Below the pieces are notes generated by a model. That model had not been told where the DNA came from, did not search any database, and was given only the letters and a program-made list of their open reading frames with translations. The translations under genes and the position numbers were made by a program. From Methylorubrum populi (lineage in GTDB: Bacteria; Pseudomonadota; Alphaproteobacteria; Rhizobiales; Beijerinckiaceae), in NCBI RefSeq assembly GCF_002355515.1, contig NZ_AP014809.1:1430001-1494000 (forward strand): a DNA stretch of 64,000 nucleotides, read 5' to 3'. Positions within the stretch are counted from its first letter, which is position 1. Every line of letters begins with the position of its first letter. Shown here piece after piece: positions 51,297 through 60,707 of the stretch.

Positions 51297-52922
51297 TTAC
51301 GTCGTCCCGAGCGAGACCCGGCGCCCGGGCAGCCCGAGATCCGGGCGGTGGCTCGTCAGCACGACGACGCGGTCGCGCCAGCGGGCGAGCAGGCGCCCGA
51401 GGATCCGGGCGGCCTGATCGTCGCGCAGATGCTCGGCCGGCTCATCGAGCAGGAGGACGGGGGCCGGGCTCAACCATGCGCGGGCGAGGTTGAGGCGCTG
51501 CGCCTCGCCGAGCGAGAGGCTGCCTTCGGCGATCCAGGCGTCGAGGCCGCCGCCGGCACGGAGGCGGGCGTCGAGTTCGACGGCCTCCAGCGCCGCCCAC
51601 AAGGCCGCGTCGGAGGCGCCGGGCGCGAACAGGTTCTCGCGCACGGTGTCGGAGAGGATCGCCGCATCGTGCAGGCTCAGATGCGTCAGCGCCCGCCGCT
51701 CTTCCGCCGGGCGGACGGCACCGCCGAGCCGGATCGTCTCGCCGGGCCGCTCCGCGCTCCAGCCGGCCAGCGCCTTCAGCAGGGTGGTCTTGCCGCAGCC
51801 GCTGGCGCCGACGAGGGTCAGCGGCGTGCCGGGGACGACGGCCAGCTCCGGGGCCGGGCCGAGATCGCGCCCGTCCGGCGCCCGCAGGTGCAGGCCGTGC
51901 AGGGTCAGGGCGCCCGGGGCGGAGCCGGGCCGCGGGGCAGGCTCGGCAGCGCTGCCCGGCTCCACGGCGAGCGACCGGCGGGCGAGACGCGCGCGGACCG
52001 AACCCGGCAGCGTCCGCGCCAGGGACAGGATCGGCTCGGCGAGACCGAGCCAGGCGAAGGCGAGGAAGGCGGCGGGCAGGAGCCCGGTGCCGCGGGCGCC
52101 CGCGCTCCAGGCGGCGAGCAGCACCGCCAAGGCGAGGCTGGGACCGGCGAGCGCCAGCAGGGCCTCGAACCGGGCGAGCGCCCGCCGTCCATCGGCGGCC
52201 TCGCGCTCGGCATCGCGCAGCGGATCGAGGGCAATCCGCAGGGCGGCGCCGCGACGCCCCTCGGCTGCGAGGGGCACGGCCCCCGCGAGGGCGGTGCCGA
52301 GATGCGTGGCGGCGGCGCGGCGCGCATTCCGCGTCCACGCCTCGATGCCGGCAAGCCGCCTCAGCGTGCGCCGCGCGATGAGAGCGCCGGCCAGCGCGAG
52401 CCCGGCGACTGGAAGGAGCGCGAGCGGCGCGACGTAAGCCGTGAGGAGCGTGAGGAGGCCGAGTGCCGCGCCGGTCAGGGCGACGGGAAAGCCGACGCGC
52501 AGACGGGCGTAGTCGATGTCGGCCACGTCGTCGATGAAGTCGGCGAGCCGCTCCGGGCGGCCGAGTTGCCAGCCGGCGCCGCGGCTCTCCGGCGCCCGCG
52601 CGAGCGCCGCGAACAGGCCGGCGCGGCGGCGGACCTGATCGGTCAAAGCCGCCCGGTGGCCGGCCATGCGCTCGCCGTAGCGCGCGCCGGTGCGCAGCAG
52701 CGCGAACAGGCGCACCAGGGCGGCGGGATGGTGGAAGTTGAAGGCGAAGGCCGCCGGCCCGGCACCGGCCAGGGCCACCGCCGCCAGGAAGCTCACGGCG
52801 GTGCCGGCGAGCGCGAGGTTCGCCGCGAGCGCCAGCGCCGCGAGGACGAAGGCGAGGCGCCAAGCTCGGGCGGTGTCGGCGCGGGTCGAGCCGGCGGGCG
52901 CGGTGTCGGAGCGGGTGCGCAT
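51297..52922 (-). CDS. cydC: ABC exporter subunit CydC
   Basis: 541 aa, start overlapping the cydD stop by ATGA. The N-terminal 300 residues hold about six membrane helices. The ATPase domain has Walker A 'GASGCGKTTLLKALAGW', the signature 'GSLSLGEAQRLNLARAWL' and Walker B 'APVLLLDEPAE'. With CydD it exports glutathione/cysteine or handles heme for assembly of cytochrome bd. The position next to cydABX fits this role. Confidence 0.93.
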   Translation of the reverse strand: MRTRSDTAPAGSTRADTARAWRLAFVLAALALAANLALAGTAVSFLAAVALAGAGPAAFAFNFHHPAALVRLFALLRTGARYGERMAGHRAALTDQVRRRAGLFAALARAPESRGAGWQLGRPERLADFIDDVADIDYARLRVGFPVALTGAALGLLTLLTAYVAPLALLPVAGLALAGALIARRTLRRLAGIEAWTRNARRAAATHLGTALAGAVPLAAEGRRGAALRIALDPLRDAEREAADGRRALARFEALLALAGPSLALAVLLAAWSAGARGTGLLPAAFLAFAWLGLAEPILSLARTLPGSVRARLARRSLAVEPGSAAEPAPRPGSAPGALTLHGLHLRAPDGRDLGPAPELAVVPGTPLTLVGASGCGKTTLLKALAGWSAERPGETIRLGGAVRPAEERRALTHLSLHDAAILSDTVRENLFAPGASDAALWAALEAVELDARLRAGGGLDAWIAEGSLSLGEAQRLNLARAWLSPAPVLLLDEPAEHLRDDQAARILGRLLARWRDRVVVLTSHRPDLGLPGRRVSLGTT

Positions 52923-54667
52923 CACGCGGCCTGCCTCTCGCAATGGGTGGGCCTAAGGGCGATGCGCCGGTCGGCCATCGCCGCCAGCGCGGGATCATGG
53001 GTCGCCACGAGGACGAGGCGGGTGCGGGCGGCGCTGGCCAGGGCCTGGCGCACCCGCGCGGCGTTCGCGGGATCGAGCTTGGCGGTGGGTTCGTCGCAGA
53101 AGGCGGTGCCCGGCCGCAGCAGCAGCCGCGCGACGGCGACGCGGACCCGCTGGCCGCCGGAGAGGTTCTCGGCGCCGGCCCGCACGGGGGCGTCGAGGCC
53201 GCCGGGCCAGTGCGGATCCTCGCTCAGGCCGAGGGTCGCGGCGGCGGCCGCCACGGCCTCCGGCGTCGCGGGCGCGCCGTCAGCGATCGCCGCGCCGAGC
53301 GTGCCGGCCGGGATCGGCGTGTCGAGGGAGACCCAGCTCGCCGCCACGCCCTGCGCGGGCAGGCGAAAAGCCCCGGCGAGCGGCGCCTCGATGCCGGCCA
53401 GAACCCGCAGCAGTGTCGACTTGCCGGCCCCGCTCGGCCCGGTCACGGCGACGAGCCCGGTCTCCGGTAGATCGAAATCGGCGACGGGCCCAGCATAGGG
53501 CAGGACGAGGCCGCGGGCGCCCGGCACTGCGGGAACCGCGCCGCGTTCGGGCCTCGTCTCGGCCTCTTCCGAAAAGACCCAGGCGAGCGCCTCGGCAGCG
53601 GCCTCGCCCTCCGCCTTGGCGTGGTAGAGTTCGGCGTAGCGGCGGAACGGCAGGAAATATTCGGGGGCGAGCAACAGGATCAGCAGGCTCTGCCACAGCG
53701 CCAGATGCGCGAAACCCGGAATCTCGGCGAGGCCGAGATGGCCGAGCCCGAGGAAGACCGCCAGGATGGCGATGGCGAGCGAGGCGAAGAAGTCGAGCAC
53801 GCCCGCGTTCAGGAAGGCCACCGCCAGGACGCCCATGGTGCCGTCGGCGTAAGTCTTGAGCCGCCGGTCGAGCTTGGCCGTCTCGCGGGGCAGGCCGTGG
53901 GCGGCGAGGATCGTCGGCAGCACCCGCACTCGGTCGGCGAACTGGGTGGCGAGCCGCCCGAGCGCCGCCTCCTGCAATGCGGCCCGGTCGCGGATCAGGC
54001 CGCCGACGAGGGCGAAGAACACGATCATCACCGGTGTGGCGAGGAGCAGCGCGACGGCCGCCTGCCAGGACACCGGCGCGACCGCCCCCGCCGTCAGCAC
54101 CGGCCCGAGCGCCATCATCCGCCGCGCCGCGGCATGGCTGACGACGAGCCGAGCGAGCGCGCCGGGATGCCGCTGCAGGCCGGCGATCACCGCGCCGCGC
54201 GGCAGGTCGGCGGCGGCGCGGGCTGGCATCGCGGCGAGCCGCGCCTCGGCGGCATCGACGAGCGCGACGGCGACCTTCGCCTCCAGGGCGGCGCTGTGCG
54301 CCTCGATCAGACTCCCGAGCCCGGCGCCCGCGAGCAGGCAGGCCCCGGCGAGGCCGAGGGCGATCCCGTCGAGTTGCCCCGTCTCGATCAGCGCGCCCGC
54401 GAGCCGCGCCAGCGCCACGGCCAGCCCGAGCGTCGCGGCGCAGCGCAGCGCCTGAAGGGCGTGCAGGCGCGACAGGCCGGCCCGCGCCGCCCCGCGGGCG
54501 AGGGCGAGCGCCGCGGGCTCTAGAGCATCGTCCCGGAGATCGGATCCGGGACGATGCTCTAGGCTCTTGTTTTTGCATCGTCTTTTTCCGAAAGCCGGCA
54601 GCCACCTTTCGGGACGATGCTCTAGGGCGGCGCGGCCGGAACGGGCGCGGAGGGATCGTCGGGTCAT
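52922..54667 (-). CDS. cydD: ABC exporter subunit CydD with in-frame repeat insertion
   Basis: 581 aa from the ATG at 54667. Membrane helices occupy about residues 60-330. The ATPase has Walker A 'GPSGAGKSTLLRVLAG', signature 'ENLSGGQRVRVAVARLLL' and Walker B 'GTAFCDEPTAK'. Residues about 15-49 ('EHRPERWLPAFGKRRCKNKS' and following) are encoded by a 106-bp palindromic repeat that keeps the frame; the flanking parts (MTRRSLRARSGRAA and EPAALALARGAAR) would join naturally without it. If the start is genuine, the protein carries a basic 34-residue insert at its cytoplasmic N-terminus. A start after the repeat is possible but has no clear ribosome site. Confidence 0.9.
   Translation of the reverse strand: MTRRSLRARSGRAALEHRPERWLPAFGKRRCKNKSLEHRPGSDLRDDALEPAALALARGAARAGLSRLHALQALRCAATLGLAVALARLAGALIETGQLDGIALGLAGACLLAGAGLGSLIEAHSAALEAKVAVALVDAAEARLAAMPARAAADLPRGAVIAGLQRHPGALARLVVSHAAARRMMALGPVLTAGAVAPVSWQAAVALLLATPVMIVFFALVGGLIRDRAALQEAALGRLATQFADRVRVLPTILAAHGLPRETAKLDRRLKTYADGTMGVLAVAFLNAGVLDFFASLAIAILAVFLGLGHLGLAEIPGFAHLALWQSLLILLLAPEYFLPFRRYAELYHAKAEGEAAAEALAWVFSEEAETRPERGAVPAVPGARGLVLPYAGPVADFDLPETGLVAVTGPSGAGKSTLLRVLAGIEAPLAGAFRLPAQGVAASWVSLDTPIPAGTLGAAIADGAPATPEAVAAAAATLGLSEDPHWPGGLDAPVRAGAENLSGGQRVRVAVARLLLRPGTAFCDEPTAKLDPANAARVRQALASAARTRLVLVATHDPALAAMADRRIALRPTHCERQAA
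54520..54625 (-). repeat. 106-bp palindromic repeat element inside cydD, copy 1
   Basis: On the minus strand the element starts and ends with CTAGAGCATCG / CGATGCTCTAG. It has an inner stem (TCCCGAAAGG...TTTCGGAAA) and a closing palindrome around GGATCCGATCTCC. CTAGAG is found on both edges, so it may be the target duplication or the element ends. The 102-base gain keeps the cydD frame open in this orientation. Confidence 0.8.
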
Positions 54668-54701
54668 GCCGCCTTGTGCGGCGGGGGCGGCGAGAGCGGC
54701 C

Positions 54702-54715
54702 TTGATCTGCGTCAA
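54702..54715. promoter_or_regulatory. FNR box between cydD and cydA
   Basis: TTGAT-ctgc-GTCAA is a near-perfect FNR site (TTGAT-N4-ATCAA). It is 52 bases before cydA and 35 bases before cydD in the 99-base divergent gap. It would allow induction of the bd oxidase and its exporter at low oxygen by the FNR-like protein nearby. Confidence 0.75.
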
Positions 54716-54766
54716 GGATCGCCAAGCGCGGCGGCGCGACAGGCAGCGTCGGACAAGGAGCCTCCC

Positions 54767-56356
54767 ATGACCGATCCGCTGCTCGTCGATCTGTCGCGCC
54801 TGCAATTCGCGCTGACGGCGATGTACCACTTCCTGTTCGTGCCGCTGACGCTCGGACTCTCGATTCTCGTCGCCATGATGGAGACGGTCTACGTCATGAC
54901 GCGCCGCAAGATCTGGCGCGACATGACCAAGTTCTGGGGCCTCCTGTTCGGGATCAACTTCGCCCTGGGCGTGGCCACCGGCCTGACCATGGAGTTCCAG
55001 TTCGGCATGAACTGGGCCTACTACTCGCACTATGTCGGCGACGTGTTCGGGGCCCCGCTCGCCATCGAGGGCCTGATGGCCTTCTTCCTGGAGGCGACCT
55101 TCGTCGGGCTGTTCTTCTTCGGCTGGGACAAGCTCTCGGCGCTCGCCCACTGCGTCGTCACGTGGCTGATGGCGCTCGGCACGAACTTCTCGGCGCTGTG
55201 GATTCTGATCGCCAACGGCTGGATGCAGAACCCGGTCGGCTCCCTGTTCAACCCCGACACGATGCGCATGGAGGTGACCGACTTCGCCGCCGTGATCTTC
55301 AATCCGGTGGCGCAGGCGAAGTTCGTCCACACGGTCTCGGCCGGCTATGTCTGCGGCGCGGTGTTCGTACTCGGCGTCTCGGCCTTCTACATCCTGCGCG
55401 GGCGGCACCTCGAACTCGCCAAGCGCTCGTTCGCCATCGCGGCGGCCTTTGGCCTCGCCTCGGCGCTCAGCGTCGTCGTGCTCGGCGACGAGAGCGGCTA
55501 CGCCGTCACCGACCACCAGAAGATGAAGCTCGCCGCCATGGAGGCGATGTGGCACACGGAAGCCGCTCCGGCGGCCTTCACCGCGGTCGGCGTCCCGGAT
55601 CTGGAGAGCCGCACCACCCGCTACGCGCTCCACATCCCCTACGCGATGGGCCTGATCGGCACCCGCTCGCTGACGACCGAGATCCCCGGCATCACCGAAC
55701 TGGTCGCGCATGCCAAGGACCGCATCCGCAACGGGCTCGTCGCCTACGCTGCCCTTGAGCGGATCAAGGCCGACCGCACGGATGAGGCGGCCCGCGCCGA
55801 GTTCGCCCGGACGCAAGCTGATCTCGGCTACGCGCAGCTCCTCAAGCCGCTGATCGGCGATCCGCTCAAAGCGACCGACGCGGACATCGACCGGGCGGCG
55901 TGGTCCACCGTGCCGCACGTGCCCTCACTGTTCTTCACCTTCCGGGCGATGGTGGCCTGCGGCTTCCTGCTGATCGCCCTGTTCGGGGCGGCGCTCTGGT
56001 ACACCGCCCGCGAGGCCGAGGCGCCGCGCTGGCTGTTCCGGGCGGCGCTCTTCGCCCTGCCGCTGCCCTGGATCGCGATCGAGTTCGGCTGGTTCGTCGC
56101 CGAGTTCGGCCGCCAGCCCTGGATCATCGAGGGCGTGCTGCCGACCGCGCTGGCGACCTCCGAACTCGGCATCCCCTCGCTCCTCATCACCATCGCCGGC
56201 TTCACCCTGGTCTACGGCGTGCTCGCGGTGATCGAGGTGCAGCTGATGCTGCGCGCCATCGCCAAGGGGCCCGAGACCCTGGCCGAGGACCCGGCCGCCC
56301 TCTTCCCCGGCGCCGGCACGAACCGGAACGAGGCCGGCCTCGTCGCCGCCGAGTAG
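54767..56356 (+). CDS. cydA: Cytochrome bd oxidase subunit I (CydA)
   Basis: 529 aa from the ATG at 54767 (aaggag site). Key features are the N-terminal His ligand region ('LSRLQFALTAMYHFLFVPLT'), 'GLTMEFQFGMNWAYYSHYVG' with Glu in helix 3, the Q-loop region after about residue 245 ('GDESGYAVTDHQKMKLAAME', a quinol-site sequence) and 'GWFVAEFGRQPWIIEGVLPT', the CydA signature. It reduces oxygen with quinol at high affinity in the inner membrane. First gene of cydABX. Confidence 0.97.
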   Translation: MTDPLLVDLSRLQFALTAMYHFLFVPLTLGLSILVAMMETVYVMTRRKIWRDMTKFWGLLFGINFALGVATGLTMEFQFGMNWAYYSHYVGDVFGAPLAIEGLMAFFLEATFVGLFFFGWDKLSALAHCVVTWLMALGTNFSALWILIANGWMQNPVGSLFNPDTMRMEVTDFAAVIFNPVAQAKFVHTVSAGYVCGAVFVLGVSAFYILRGRHLELAKRSFAIAAAFGLASALSVVVLGDESGYAVTDHQKMKLAAMEAMWHTEAAPAAFTAVGVPDLESRTTRYALHIPYAMGLIGTRSLTTEIPGITELVAHAKDRIRNGLVAYAALERIKADRTDEAARAEFARTQADLGYAQLLKPLIGDPLKATDADIDRAAWSTVPHVPSLFFTFRAMVACGFLLIALFGAALWYTAREAEAPRWLFRAALFALPLPWIAIEFGWFVAEFGRQPWIIEGVLPTALATSELGIPSLLITIAGFTLVYGVLAVIEVQLMLRAIAKGPETLAEDPAALFPGAGTNRNEAGLVAAE

Positions 56357-56437
56357 CCCTCGCCCCTCCCTTCGCTCCCTGCCGGCGCCGGCGGCACCCG
56401 CCGCCGCGCCGGCCCCTCCCACGAGGAGTCCCCCTCC

Positions 56438-57592
56438 ATGCTCGCCCTTCTCTCGGACTACGAAAGCCTACGCCTCATCTGGTGGGTGCTGCTCGGCGTG
56501 CTGCTGATCGGCTTCGCCCTCACCGACGGCTTCGACCTCGGCGTCGGCGCCCTGCTCCCCTTCGTCGGCCGCACCGATGTCGAGCGGCGGGTGGCGATCC
56601 ACACCGTCTCCGCGACCTGGGAAGGCAATCAGGTCTGGCTGGTGCTCGGCGGCGGCGCGATCTTCGCCGCGTGGCCGGCGCTCTACGCGCTGAGCTTCTC
56701 CGGTTTCTACCTCGCCATGTTCCTCGTGCTGTTCGCCCTCATCCTGCGGCCCGTCGCCTTCAAGTACCGCTCCAAGCGGGAGGGCGCGGCGTGGCGCTCC
56801 CGCTGGGATTGGGCCCTGTTCGTCGGCGGCGCGGTGCCGGCCCTGATCTTCGGCGTCGCCGTCGGCAACGTGCTCCAGGGCGTGCCCTTCCACTTCACGG
56901 GCGACCTTCGCCCGATCTATGCGGGCAGCCTGTTGGGTCTGCTCAACCCGCTGGCGCTGCTGTGCGGTCTCGTCTCGCTGGCGATGCTGGTGGCGCACGG
57001 CGCGGCCTGGCTCGCCTTCAAGGCCGAGGGGCCGGTCGCCGAGCGCGCCCGCGCCATCGGGCTCAAGGCGGCGCTCGCCACCGCCGCCCTGTTCGCCCTC
57101 GCCGGCCTCCTGATCTGGGCCGGCGCCTTCGGCGGCTACCGGGTGACGAGCCCGCTCCCCGGCGACGGCCCGTCCAACCCTCTGGCCAAGGCGGTCGTGG
57201 CGGATGCGGGCGCGTGGCTCGCCAATTTCCGGGCCCATCCGGCCCTCGCCCTGGTGCCGCTCCTCGGCATCGCCGGCCCGTTGCTGGCGGCGCTCGGCTT
57301 CCGCACCCGGCACGAGGGGCTGACCTTCCTCGCCTCCAGCCTCGGCATCGCCTGCATCATCGCCACCGTCGGCCTGTCGATGTTCCCGGTCATCCTGCCG
57401 TCCAGCACGCATCCGGGCCACGCGCTCACCGTGTTCGACGCCTCCTCCAGCCGGGCGACCCTGCGCAACATGCTGATCGCGACGGTGATCTTCCTGCCGA
57501 TCATCCTCGCCTACACCGCCTGGGTCTACCGGGTGCTGTGGGGCAAGGTCTCGGACCGCGACATCACCGCCCCCGGCTCGGCCGCCTACTGA
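56438..57592 (+). CDS. cydB: Cytochrome bd oxidase subunit II (CydB)
   Basis: 384 aa with about eight membrane helices. Signatures are 'LIWWVLLGVLLIGFALTDGF', 'DLGVGALLPFVGRTDVERRV', 'SATWEGNQVWLVLGGGAIFA' and 'RPVAFKYRSKREGAAWRSRW'. It pairs with CydA, 81 bases upstream, in the bd-type oxidase. Confidence 0.97.
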   Translation: MLALLSDYESLRLIWWVLLGVLLIGFALTDGFDLGVGALLPFVGRTDVERRVAIHTVSATWEGNQVWLVLGGGAIFAAWPALYALSFSGFYLAMFLVLFALILRPVAFKYRSKREGAAWRSRWDWALFVGGAVPALIFGVAVGNVLQGVPFHFTGDLRPIYAGSLLGLLNPLALLCGLVSLAMLVAHGAAWLAFKAEGPVAERARAIGLKAALATAALFALAGLLIWAGAFGGYRVTSPLPGDGPSNPLAKAVVADAGAWLANFRAHPALALVPLLGIAGPLLAALGFRTRHEGLTFLASSLGIACIIATVGLSMFPVILPSSTHPGHALTVFDASSSRATLRNMLIATVIFLPIILAYTAWVYRVLWGKVSDRDITAPGSAAY

Positions 57593-57600
57593 CGCTCCCG

Positions 57601-57619
57601 GCCCCGGCGGTGCCGGGGC
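57601..57619 (+). terminator. Hairpin between cydB and cydX
   Basis: A perfect 8-bp stem with a 3-base loop (GCCCCGGC-ggt-GCCGGGGC) starts 8 bases after the cydB stop. No T-run follows, so it may stabilise the cydAB message or reduce read-through into cydX and need not end transcription. Confidence 0.4.
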
Positions 57620-57660
57620 CTGACTTGCTCCCCTTCCGCCTCGCATCAGGAGTCGCGACG

Positions 57661-57792
57661 ATGTGGTACTTCGCCTGGATCCTCGGTCTCGGACTGGCCG
57701 CCGCGGTCGGCGTGCTCAACGCCCTCTGGTACGAGCTGCGCGCCGTGCGCGAGACGCCGCCGGAGGTCACGCCGACGCTGCCGACGCCATGA
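57661..57792 (+). CDS. cydX: Cytochrome bd oxidase small subunit CydX
   Basis: 43 aa with one membrane helix ('MWYFAWILGLGLAAAVGVLN') followed by 'ALWYELRAV', which matches the CydX/YbgT pattern (WYFAWILG...N..W.E). It sits 68 bases after cydB with a caggag site. CydX stabilises the bd oxidase heme centre. Confidence 0.93.
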   Translation: MWYFAWILGLGLAAAVGVLNALWYELRAVRETPPEVTPTLPTP

Positions 57793-57810
57793 GGCGCCCT
57801 GATCGGACCG

Positions 57811-58563
57811 TCAGCCGCAGATGAGATCGACGTCGTGCTGCCGGAGGCGGTCGGCGAAGGGCTCGGGCGGCGGCCGGTCGGTCACCACGGTGAGCGGCGC
57901 GGCGAGGTCGAAGGTCTGCAGGTTGGCCTGGCGCCCGAATTTCCGGGAATCGGCGAGCAGCACCGCCCGCCGGGTCTGACCGCGCAGCGCCCGGCGCAGG
58001 ACGGATTCGTGCTCCTCGTAATCCATCCAGCCCTGGGCGAGGTCGCAGGCGGCGATGCCCATGATCGCAAGATCGAAGAAGTGGCGCCGGGCGTAGTCCA
58101 CGGTGTCGTAGCCGACGAGCGCGTTGTCGTTCGGCCGCAGCCGGCCCGGCGTCAGGTTCACCCGCGCCGGGCTGTCGGCGAGCAGCAGCGCGAGGTCGAT
58201 GGAATTCGTCGTCACCGTGAGCTTGCGGGTGGTGAGCCGCCGGGCCAGCGCCAGCGTCGTGGTGCCGGTGTCGATGAAGATCGACATCCCGTCCTCCACC
58301 AGCCCCTCGGCGAGCGCGGCGACCCGGCCCTTCTCGCGGCTGTTGAGCCCGCTGCGCTCGGTGAGCGGCCGCTCCTGATCGAGGCGCGGGCGCACGGCGC
58401 CGCCGTGGATGCGCCGCAGCAGGCCGCGCTCCTCCAGCATCTTGAGGTCGCGCCGGATCGTCTCGTCGGAGACCGCGAGCGCGGCGGCGATGCTGGTGAC
58501 GCCGACGCGCCCGGTCTGCGCGAGCTGCGAGAGGATTTCCTCGTGGCGATGATCGGTCAGCAT
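57811..58563 (-). CDS. DeoR/GlpR-family repressor
   Basis: 250 aa with an N-terminal DeoR helix-turn-helix ('RHEEILSQLAQTGRVGVTSI', 'AVSDETIRRDLKMLEERGLL', 'RRIHGGAV') and a sugar-phosphate sensor domain ('GMSIFIDTGTTTLALARRL', 'GYDTVDYARRHFFDLAIMG'). It converges on cydX with an 18-base gap. Its target is not evident; the amidase upstream is on the same strand. Confidence 0.92.
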   Translation of the reverse strand: MLTDHRHEEILSQLAQTGRVGVTSIAAALAVSDETIRRDLKMLEERGLLRRIHGGAVRPRLDQERPLTERSGLNSREKGRVAALAEGLVEDGMSIFIDTGTTTLALARRLTTRKLTVTTNSIDLALLLADSPARVNLTPGRLRPNDNALVGYDTVDYARRHFFDLAIMGIAACDLAQGWMDYEEHESVLRRALRGQTRRAVLLADSRKFGRQANLQTFDLAAPLTVVTDRPPPEPFADRLRQHDVDLICG

Positions 58564-58723
58564 CCCGGCCCTGTCCCCCGTTGAAGTGAGGATAGCGCCG
58601 CGGACGCAGACCGGTCGCGCACAATTTCAGGACGTACACAGGGGCCGGCACCAGGGCGTGCAGGACCGGCCGCACGCCCGCCCGGCCGAGAGGCCGAACG
58701 GGCTCTTGCCTCGATTAAAAAAA

Positions 58724-60307
58724 TCAGGCGTCGAGAGTCGGGGCGCGGCGGTGATGCGTCGCCTGCTCGTAGGCGTAGGCGTAGGCGAGCAGGTCGCCCT
58801 CGCTCCACATCCGGCCGACGAAGATCAGGTTGAACGGCGAGCCGGAGGCGTAGGCGCCCGCCGGCAGCGTCACCCCCGGCAGGCCGGCGATGTTGATCTC
58901 GCAGACCGTGGTTTCCAAGAGCGTACCGGGCCCGTGCAGCGGCGGCAGCTCGGCCCGCATCTGCGGGAAGACCAGGGCGTCGAGCCCCTGCTCCGCCATC
59001 ACCCGGTCGAACAGCGCGAGATAGGCCTCGCGGGCGGCGAGGAAGTCGGAGAGGTCGGGCGGACTCGCCGGGTCGGCGAGGCAGGCGGCGAGCTGACGCA
59101 GGTTGGTGATCGGATGCAGCACGCCGCCCGGCGCGAAGGCATCCTCGGCCTTGGTGGCCTCGGCAAAGGCGGCGAAGCTGCGGATCGCCACGTCTGGCCC
59201 CATCCGCTCCAGGTAGAGCTGGAGATCGTAGGGCGCGGATTCGAAGCCGCGGGCGTCGAAGTAGACGAGGCCCGGCGTCGGCTCGGCGATGGCGGCGAAC
59301 TCGGTGCCGGCAAACGGATCGGCCACCAGGGTGGCGCCGGCGGCCTCGAGTTCCTTCTGCGCACGGGCGTAGAGGGCGGACGCCTCCTCCGAGAGCGGCA
59401 GGTCGCGCCAGCCGGGCCCGTAGAGGCCGAGGCGCTTGCCCGCGAGCGCGCCGGGTTCGAGGCCGGCGGCATAGCCTCCGGCTGGACGCTTGCCGATGCC
59501 GGCCACGGTTTTGGGGTCGGCGGCGGTGTAGCCGGCGAGCGCGTCGAGGGTGAGCGCGGCGTCGCGCACGCAGCGGGCGATCGGCCCGACCACGTCGCGG
59601 GTGCTGCCGGCCAGCGGCATCACACCGGCATTCGGCACGAGGCCGAAGCTCGGCTTGATGCCGACCAGCCCCTGCGCCGAGGCCGGGTTCTGGATCGAGC
59701 CGCCGGTCTCCTCGGCGAGCCCCAGCACGGCGAGGCTCGCGGCCACCGCCGTGGCGGTGCCGGCGCTCGACCCGCCGGGGATGCGGTCGGGCGCGGCCGG
59801 GTTGAGGGTCGGGCCGGCCCAGGAATCGTTGGCGTGGCTGCCGGTATGGCTCAGCACCGGCACGTTGGTCTTGCCGAGGATGACGCAGCCGGCCTCGCGC
59901 ATCCGCGCCGTCACCGGCGCGTCGGTGGCCGGGATCAGGTCGACGCCGCCGGCCTCGGCGCAGAGGAAGTGCCAGCCGCCGGTGCTCGGCAGGCCGGCCA
60001 TGTCCATCGTGTCCTTGATGACCACGGGCACCCCCGCGAGCGGCCCCAGTTCCTCGCCCGCCGCCCGGCGGGCATCGATGGCGCGGGCGTCGTCGAGTGC
60101 CTGCGGATTCATCACGATGAGCGCCTTGTAGCGCGGGTTGTAGGTCTCGATCCGCGCCAGGAAGGCCTGCGCCAGCGCTTCCGCGGTGACGCTGCCCTCG
60201 GCAAAGGCGCGCTGGCAGTCCTCGACCGTCATCTCGATCAGCCGCGCCGCCAGGGCATCCTCGGCCGGCTCGGGGGCGACGGCGACGGAAAGGGCCATTG
60301 CATTCAT
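58724..60307 (-). CDS. Amidase-signature family amidase
   Basis: 527 aa with the amidase signature triad: Lys in 'VPVVIKDTMDMAG', cis-Ser and nucleophile Ser in 'IPGGSSAGTATAVAAS' and 'GLAEETGGSIQNPASAQGLV'. It hydrolyses an amide in the cytoplasm; the substrate cannot be read from sequence. Two in-frame Met codons (60307 and 60298) compete as starts. It lies 160 bases before the DeoR gene on the same strand. Confidence 0.92.
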   Translation of the reverse strand: MNAMALSVAVAPEPAEDALAARLIEMTVEDCQRAFAEGSVTAEALAQAFLARIETYNPRYKALIVMNPQALDDARAIDARRAAGEELGPLAGVPVVIKDTMDMAGLPSTGGWHFLCAEAGGVDLIPATDAPVTARMREAGCVILGKTNVPVLSHTGSHANDSWAGPTLNPAAPDRIPGGSSAGTATAVAASLAVLGLAEETGGSIQNPASAQGLVGIKPSFGLVPNAGVMPLAGSTRDVVGPIARCVRDAALTLDALAGYTAADPKTVAGIGKRPAGGYAAGLEPGALAGKRLGLYGPGWRDLPLSEEASALYARAQKELEAAGATLVADPFAGTEFAAIAEPTPGLVYFDARGFESAPYDLQLYLERMGPDVAIRSFAAFAEATKAEDAFAPGGVLHPITNLRQLAACLADPASPPDLSDFLAAREAYLALFDRVMAEQGLDALVFPQMRAELPPLHGPGTLLETTVCEINIAGLPGVTLPAGAYASGSPFNLIFVGRMWSEGDLLAYAYAYEQATHHRRAPTLDA

Positions 60308-60707
60308 CTCGATCTCGCGCTCCGCATCCTTGAAGACGGCGAGGCCGGTTCCATCCCGTCGGAACCGCTCAGGAGGGTCGTCCGCGCGGGGGGCTCAGCG
60401 CGGGGACACACATGCTCGCCGTCACCGGCCCTCGCGGCCAGCGCGAGGGCTCTGGCAAGGCTCATGCCACAAAAGCCACAAATCCCTCACGGCCGAGCGG
60501 AGGCTGGCGCCGAGCCCGATTCGCGTCGCCTTCCCGGATCGGCCGAGCGGATCCGGATTGCGCGGGCAGCGCCACCCATTCCGGCGCCGAGGCGGAGAAT
60601 ACCGCCAGCGTTAACCGGCCCTTAAGCGTTGAGCGCCCTCGTCTAAGGTGCAGGCAAGCCAATCCCGGCCCCCTGCGGCCGGCCGGCCAGGCCGGCGGAG
60701 CCCCCGC
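60308..60707. other. Divergent intergenic region amidase / sensor
   Basis: A 400-base gap between the amidase (minus) and the sensor gene (plus). I see no gene, RNA structure or repeat with support; short frames lack ribosome sites. It must hold both promoters. Confidence 0.5.
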
